Shown here: positions 50,775 through 55,153 of the stretch, one piece after another | Layout of the letters: every line of letters starts with the position of its first letter | How positions within the stretch are numbered: position 1 is the stretch's first letter | Origin: Bryobacterales bacterium | GTDB taxonomy: Bacteria > Acidobacteriota > Terriglobia > Bryobacterales > Bryobacteraceae | Assembly (NCBI GenBank): GCA_003167495.1 | Contig: PMSX01000194.1 | Location: 1-55,153 of the forward strand | Length of the DNA: 55,153 bases | Reading direction: 5' to 3' | The notes under the pieces: generated by a model | Databases searched by the model: none | What the model saw: only the letters and a program-made list of their open reading frames with translations | What the model was told of the DNA's origin: nothing | Made by a program: the position numbers and the translations under genes

Positions 50775-51722
50775 CTAAGTGAGTTGCTTGCTTGGCAATT
50801 CCGCCGGAGCCGTCAAGCTCACCTTATTCACTTCAATTCGCAAATCACCATTCTTTTCTAACTCGAAAGCCGTGGCGAACCGCGCCCCCCAAACAATTTC
50901 GTCATAGCGGTATGAATAGCGCGCGTGAACACTTTGCCCGAAACTTTCGTCATGCCCTTTCATCATGATCAGCACTTCCGCTTGTTTCTCTCTTAATTCC
51001 TCCGCCGTTTTCCCAAACAACGGACTTCCTTCGACAATCGGATGCACCACCGTCCAAGTCAGTGGAAAGAACAACACCGACTCCCGTTCCAAGTTAAGCT
51101 TCTTATACTCCCGCCGCGGCTTCCCATCCTCGAGTTCGACCAACATCAACAGCACCCGCGCCTCTAAGTCAATGATGTTATTCGAACGGCGATTCACTAC
51201 CCGAAACTGCAAGCTGGTGCCACCCAAGTAAGGCGCAACCAGTATCGATTTGCTAAATCCAAAACGCGCCGATGGCCGTGAGAACCGCCCAAACATCAAT
51301 CCGGTAGCAATCGCAAAGCCAAGCACGCCGCTCACCGACTCCAGCACAGCCACAGAATTCGCCGCGAGCCCGACCGGCCAAATGTTGCCGTAGCCAACCG
51401 TGGTCAACGTGTGCGCGCTGAAGAAAAATGCGTTCAGAAACGTCATGGCGGGCGTAGCTGCTTCCGCATTCTTCAAATTCTCAATCCCGACGGCCCAAAA
51501 CGCCAGCGCAAACAGCGTATTCACCAATAGAAACGCCGCCAGTATTAGCAGAAAGAACAATGGCCACGGCGCGCTGATCATTGACAAATAAGGATGCCAA
51601 TCGCGCCAGCTCTGGCCCGTGCGCCGCACATTGAACTGGCCATTTTGATTAATCACGCGCTTCAGCACCCCTGTGTACTGCTGCGTCAAACCCGGATCAA
51701 ACTGCGGTGTATCCATGCCCAT
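50775..51722 (-). CDS. Inward-rectifier potassium channel (KirBac type)
   Basis: 315 residues. Membrane helix 1 (about 54-76), pore helix and selectivity filter TTVGYG (107-112), membrane helix 2 (about 120-147), the hinge GRFSRPSARFGFS and a C-terminal cytoplasmic Ig-like IRK domain (155-300) with VLLMLVELEDGKPRREY and FFPLTWTVVHPI. KirBac channels conduct K+ inward and are gated by lipids or pH. The start could be the ATG at 51722 or 51716. It is monocistronic, convergent with the ABC permease and divergent from the M28 peptidase. Confidence 0.95.
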   Translation of the reverse strand: MGMDTPQFDPGLTQQYTGVLKRVINQNGQFNVRRTGQSWRDWHPYLSMISAPWPLFFLLILAAFLLVNTLFALAFWAVGIENLKNAEAATPAMTFLNAFFFSAHTLTTVGYGNIWPVGLAANSVAVLESVSGVLGFAIATGLMFGRFSRPSARFGFSKSILVAPYLGGTSLQFRVVNRRSNNIIDLEARVLLMLVELEDGKPRREYKKLNLERESVLFFPLTWTVVHPIVEGSPLFGKTAEELREKQAEVLIMMKGHDESFGQSVHARYSYRYDEIVWGARFATAFELEKNGDLRIEVNKVSLTAPAELPSKQLT

Positions 51723-51832
51723 GTCCCTTATTCTCCGAAATGGCGACGAGCGCTCGCGCAGCTTTTCCGCTTTAGCGGAATATGGTTAACAGATTCCCCC
51801 TCAATCCCGTCCTTAAATAGCTGGACCCCTCC

Positions 51833-53425
51833 ATGCCAAAGCCGCAACCAGATCGACCCATTTGCCAGTACCTCGCTCGTGCCATCTTCCTGTGTACGAG
51901 TCTTTCTTCCTTAGGCCTCGCCTTCGCGCAACAGACAAAAACGAACACTGACGACGTCGCCAGGGCCATTCGCGATGCCGCCCTGAACCACTCGCAAATC
52001 ATGGACATGATCGGCTACCTCACTGAGGTCACCGGCCCCCGCCTCACTGGCTCACCCAACCTAGAAAGAGCCGAAGAATACGCCCGCGACAGGCTTCGTG
52101 AGTGGGGACTCGCCAACGCGCACCTCGAAGCGTGGGGCCCGTTTGGCCGCGGTTGGTCACTCGAAGGCTTCACCGCGAACATACTCTCGCCTGGCTTTAG
52201 CCCGCTCATCGCTTACCCAAAGGCCTGGAGTCCGGCGACGAACGGCGTCATTCGTCGAGACGTCGTCTTTCTCGACGTGAAGACCGCCGCCGATCTCGCT
52301 AAATATCAAGGCAAACTCAAAGGAAAAATCGTCCTCTTCTCACCCGCCCGGCGCATCGATCCGCTCTTCGAGCCGCCCGCGCAGCGCCAGACCGCCGAAG
52401 ACTTGCTCCGCCTCTCCAACGCCGAACCTCCCAGCGACTCACAACCGTTCCGACTCACGCCCGAGCAGCGTTCTGCGGAAGATCTCGACTATCGCAAATG
52501 GCAGTTGATCCAGAGCGAAGGCGCAGCCGTTGTTTTGCAGCCGTCGTTCCGCGATGGGGGAACGGTGTATGTCACCGCCGCCACTGTTCCCAGTCCCGCC
52601 GACGTGCCCTTTGAAAAACGTACACAAGCCTGGGACCTGAGCAAGCCTGCGGTGACGCCGCAAGTGAACGTCGCCGCCGAGCACTATAACCGCATCGTCC
52701 GCCTCATCGAGCGCGGCGTCCCCGTCCAGCTCGAAATCAACATCGCCGCGCGTTTTTACGATGACGACCCCATGAGCTACAACGTCATCGCCGAGATCCC
52801 TGGCACCGATTTGAAAGACGAAGTCGTCATGATCGGCGGTTGCATCGATTCCTGGCACGCGGGCACCGGTGCAACCGACAATGCCGCCGGCGCCGCCACC
52901 GCCCTCGAAGTGATTCGCATCCTGCAATCGCTCGGCGCGAAACCTCGGCGTACCATCCGTATTGGCCTTTGGAGCGCGGAAGAGCAAGGTGCCCGCGGCT
53001 CTCGCGCGTATGTAGCCGCCCACCTTGCCGCAAGCCCCGAAGCTGACAAGTTTGATGCCTACTTTAACTTTGACTATGGGACTGGCCGCATTCGGGGCAT
53101 CTTCTTGCAAGGCAACCGAGCCGCCATGCGGATTCTGCGCGCCTCGCTCACACAGCTCAACGACCCAGCCGTTTCCACGCTTTCCCTTGCCGGCGTCGGT
53201 GCAAGCGACCACATATCGTTTGACCAAGTTGGCCTGCCCGGCTTCCAGTGGATCCGGGACTATATGGAAGGCCACAATACCCGAGCTCCACACACCAACA
53301 TGGATACCTACGACCACGTCCTTGAGGACGACCTCAAACAGTCGGCCGCGACAGCCGCGTTCGTCATCTATAACCTCGCTATGCTCGATGAACGACTGCC
53401 TCGCAAGCCGCGCCCATCGAAATAA
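51833..53425 (+). CDS. Secreted M28-family zinc peptidase with a Cys-substituted zinc ligand
   Basis: 530 residues with a signal peptide (to about AFAQ, 33). A protease-associated (PA) domain lies in the middle (about 115-300). The catalytic domain shows GGCIDSWHAGTGATDNAAG (335-353), with D339 and D349, catalytic E383/E384 in SAEEQGARGSR, FDYGTG and the C-terminal His in PHTNMDTYDHV. The first zinc ligand, normally His in GGHLDS, is Cys337. Related acidobacterial M28 proteins usually read GAHLDSWHSGTGATDNAAG, so the Cys looks derived. It probably cleaves N-terminal residues from peptides outside the cytoplasm, if still active. Confidence 0.93.
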   Translation: MPKPQPDRPICQYLARAIFLCTSLSSLGLAFAQQTKTNTDDVARAIRDAALNHSQIMDMIGYLTEVTGPRLTGSPNLERAEEYARDRLREWGLANAHLEAWGPFGRGWSLEGFTANILSPGFSPLIAYPKAWSPATNGVIRRDVVFLDVKTAADLAKYQGKLKGKIVLFSPARRIDPLFEPPAQRQTAEDLLRLSNAEPPSDSQPFRLTPEQRSAEDLDYRKWQLIQSEGAAVVLQPSFRDGGTVYVTAATVPSPADVPFEKRTQAWDLSKPAVTPQVNVAAEHYNRIVRLIERGVPVQLEINIAARFYDDDPMSYNVIAEIPGTDLKDEVVMIGGCIDSWHAGTGATDNAAGAATALEVIRILQSLGAKPRRTIRIGLWSAEEQGARGSRAYVAAHLAASPEADKFDAYFNFDYGTGRIRGIFLQGNRAAMRILRASLTQLNDPAVSTLSLAGVGASDHISFDQVGLPGFQWIRDYMEGHNTRAPHTNMDTYDHVLEDDLKQSAATAAFVIYNLAMLDERLPRKPRPSK

Positions 53426-53503
53426 AATTGCGGCTGCTTGTAATAATCGCTGCCCGTCGGCGTCTTCCGTTCAATAGATCTGCCGCGAATGAGGTCAATC
53501 CCG

Positions 53504-55153
53504 ATGATTCTGCCCGAAACCATACTCCAGGACCTGCGTTACGGAACCCGCATGCTGTTTCGCAATCCCGGATTCACCATCGTCGCGGTCCTTGCCCTGG
53601 CGATAGGAATCGGCGTTAACACGACAGCCTTTACCGCCTACAAGGCAATGGTCGCCCGGCCCCTCGACGCTCGCGATCCCACCAGCATGGTGAATCTGGC
53701 ACCGATCCGCGACTCCGGCGCGGCCGATTTTACCTTCAGCTATCCAGACGATGAAGCCTATCGGGATTCAGTCCGTTCCTTCAGCGGCCTAATCGTTTTT
53801 AGCCCCGAGCACCTGAGGCTATCGGACGCTGTGGGCCAGACCGCGGAGTTCGCCTTCACCTTCGTTGTGTCCGAAAACTACTTCAAGGTTCTCGGAGTCC
53901 CGGCCCTACGCGGCCGTACCTTCGACTCGATTACCGTTCCTGATTTGGTGGCCTCGCCCTCGGTCCTTATCAGCGAAAATTACTGGCAGAAGCGCTTTGC
54001 CGGGGACCCCGCAGTGTTGGGGAAAACCGTCCATCTTAACGGCGTCGCCGTGACAATAGTCGGAATTACGCCGCACGACTTCGTCGGCACCAGCATAGGC
54101 GCGCCTGATTTCTGGCTTCCGATCAGTCTCGAGCCGCTGGTTCATGCTGCTGACAATTGGCTCCGCGACCGTGAAAACCGGCGGTTCCGCCTGTATGGCC
54201 GTCTCGCTCCTGGGGTCAGTATTACGCGCGCTCAAGCGGAAGTAACCACTCTGGCCGATCGTCTCCGTGCCTTGCACGACCCTCACGCTGTGCTGGCTAA
54301 ACCCGCTACTGCGCTTGTCTGGCCAGCCTCCCCGTTCCCTCTCCCCCTGAAGCTATATCACGGACTGACATTCGCCATTCTGCTCATTATGTCTGCCGCC
54401 GCAATGGTGCTGGCGGTGGCCTGCGCCAACGTCGGTAGCCTGCAACTGGCTCGCGCGAAATCCCGTCAGGCCGAGCTCCACACGCGCCTATCCCTCGGAG
54501 CCAGCCGGTCGCGCATCAACAGGCAGTTGCTGACGGAAAGTGCATTCCTTGGCCTGCTGGCGGGCGTCCTGGCTCTTCTGTTTACTTGGGCGCTCCTAAG
54601 AGCGTCTGTAGCATTGGCGGCCCAAATCCTGCCTCCTGAGGATGGCACGCTCGTTTTCAATGTGACCCCAGACCTGGGGATCTTTCTCTACGCCGTTACC
54701 ATTTCGCTAGTGGCCGGTGTCCTTTTCGGGCTCGCGCCCGCGATGGAAAGCTCCCGCTCCGCGCTCTCCTCCACCACCAGAGGCAGCACTTCACCGGTTC
54801 GCAGCCGCCGGATCCAAGACTTCCTCATTTGCGCGCAGGTTTCCCTTTCCCTCGTCCTCATGATCGCCGGAAGCATGTTGATTCGACGTGCCATCAACTC
54901 GCTAAAGGCGGAAACCGGCTATGACAGTAAACACGTCGTTGATCTCGATTTGCAATTTCCGGAGTCGCCGAAATATACCCCCGCCCGCAAGCTGGCTCTC
55001 GTCCGCGAAATTCGCACGCGCCTGGCTGGTCTGCCCGGAGTGGCTGCCATCACCAGCGCCCGGCCGCCAGGCGATAACTTCTTTCGAACCGCCGCCGCCG
55101 CGCTCGATGGAGAGAAATCTTCGGCGCAAAATGTGCAGTCGATCCACTACACC
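53504..55153 (+). CDS. ADOP-family MacB/FtsX permease (3' end outside window)
   Basis: The first 550 codons of a gene that runs past the window end with no stop. The start is the ATG at 53504, with GAGG 9 nt upstream; an in-frame ATG 15 nt earlier is possible. It starts like the permease at 21595-24057: QDLRYGTRMLFRNPGFTIVA, first membrane helix (about 24-45), MacB-type periplasmic domain to about 265, then an FtsX block (TFAILLIMSAAAMVLAVACA, AMESSRSALSS). No ATPase gene precedes it. The function is unknown. Confidence 0.9.
   Translation, partial: MILPETILQDLRYGTRMLFRNPGFTIVAVLALAIGIGVNTTAFTAYKAMVARPLDARDPTSMVNLAPIRDSGAADFTFSYPDDEAYRDSVRSFSGLIVFSPEHLRLSDAVGQTAEFAFTFVVSENYFKVLGVPALRGRTFDSITVPDLVASPSVLISENYWQKRFAGDPAVLGKTVHLNGVAVTIVGITPHDFVGTSIGAPDFWLPISLEPLVHAADNWLRDRENRRFRLYGRLAPGVSITRAQAEVTTLADRLRALHDPHAVLAKPATALVWPASPFPLPLKLYHGLTFAILLIMSAAAMVLAVACANVGSLQLARAKSRQAELHTRLSLGASRSRINRQLLTESAFLGLLAGVLALLFTWALLRASVALAAQILPPEDGTLVFNVTPDLGIFLYAVTISLVAGVLFGLAPAMESSRSALSSTTRGSTSPVRSRRIQDFLICAQVSLSLVLMIAGSMLIRRAINSLKAETGYDSKHVVDLDLQFPESPKYTPARKLALVREIRTRLAGLPGVAAITSARPPGDNFFRTAAAALDGEKSSAQNVQSIHYT

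Noticed and set aside
1..55153. tRNA, rRNA, CRISPR, transposase, integrase or prophage genes
   Set aside because: None was found by reading. No cloverleaf T-arm signature in intergenic DNA, no regular short repeats with unique spacers, and no recombinase motifs in the translations.

Overview
The window looks like a chromosomal segment of an Acidobacteriota bacterium, most likely of the Bryobacterales/Solibacter type. This is inferred from gene content, not from a database search. The clues are two 'orphan' MacB/FtsX permeases of the acidobacterial duplicated type (21.6-24.1 kb, and 53.5 kb to the window end), long sensors built from two-component-regulator propellers, a PEP-CTERM protein, and a complete diderm envelope toolkit (FabZ, LpxA, LpxI, TonB, BamA, OmpH/Skp, AsmA, TolC). 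The DNA is GC-rich and almost fully coding. I saw no tRNA, rRNA, CRISPR array, transposase, integrase or attachment site.

Layout. 0.3-6.2 kb: a minus-strand envelope operon, fabZ-lpxA-lpxI-Gfo/Idh oxidoreductase-TonB-50-aa membrane peptide-glycine-zipper secreted protein. It has ATGA overlaps at two junctions and ends in a strong terminator at 262-308. 6.2-9.7 kb: an M20 and an S10 peptidase, then a convergent methyltransferase. 9.9-12.3 kb: a hypothetical gene and a minus-strand fasciclin/ECF-sigma/RskA-type anti-sigma module. 12.7-17.2 kb: a 1494-residue hybrid histidine kinase with a periplasmic double propeller. 17.2-19.9 kb: a two-subunit molybdenum hydroxylase of the isoquinoline oxidoreductase type. 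19.9-24.4 kb: a LamG-like secreted protein, a DUF3455 protein, an ADOP permease and an EthD-like protein. 24.6-34.7 kb: a plus-strand run with an M1 metallopeptidase, a YnbA-like CDP-alcohol phosphatidyltransferase, a membrane protein, a GAF-SpoIIE phosphatase, a PEP-CTERM protein, a propeller-adenylate cyclase and a translationally coupled metallo-beta-lactamase-fold hydrolase. 34.8-41.4 kb: AsmA, divergent from bamA-ompH. 41.5-46.8 kb: a small secreted protein, a second LamG-like protein, a LytS/LytTR two-component pair and an ankyrin protein. 47.0-50.7 kb: TolC, an ABC ATPase and an ABC permease. 50.8-55.2 kb: a Kir potassium channel, an M28 peptidase and a truncated ADOP permease.

How it fits together. 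Most genes either build the outer envelope or sense and process material at it: secreted peptidases, LamG-like lectin folds and propeller sensors. The most unusual unit is the propeller-adenylate cyclase whose stop codon overlaps the start of a metallo-hydrolase (33.85 kb). It reads as a possible make-and-break cyclic-nucleotide module controlled by a periplasmic ligand. Also worth a second look are the sigma/anti-sigma/fasciclin locus, which parallels mycobacterial SigK/RskA/MPT70, the unlisted 50-aa membrane peptide in the lipid A operon, and an M28 peptidase with Cys in place of a zinc-binding His.
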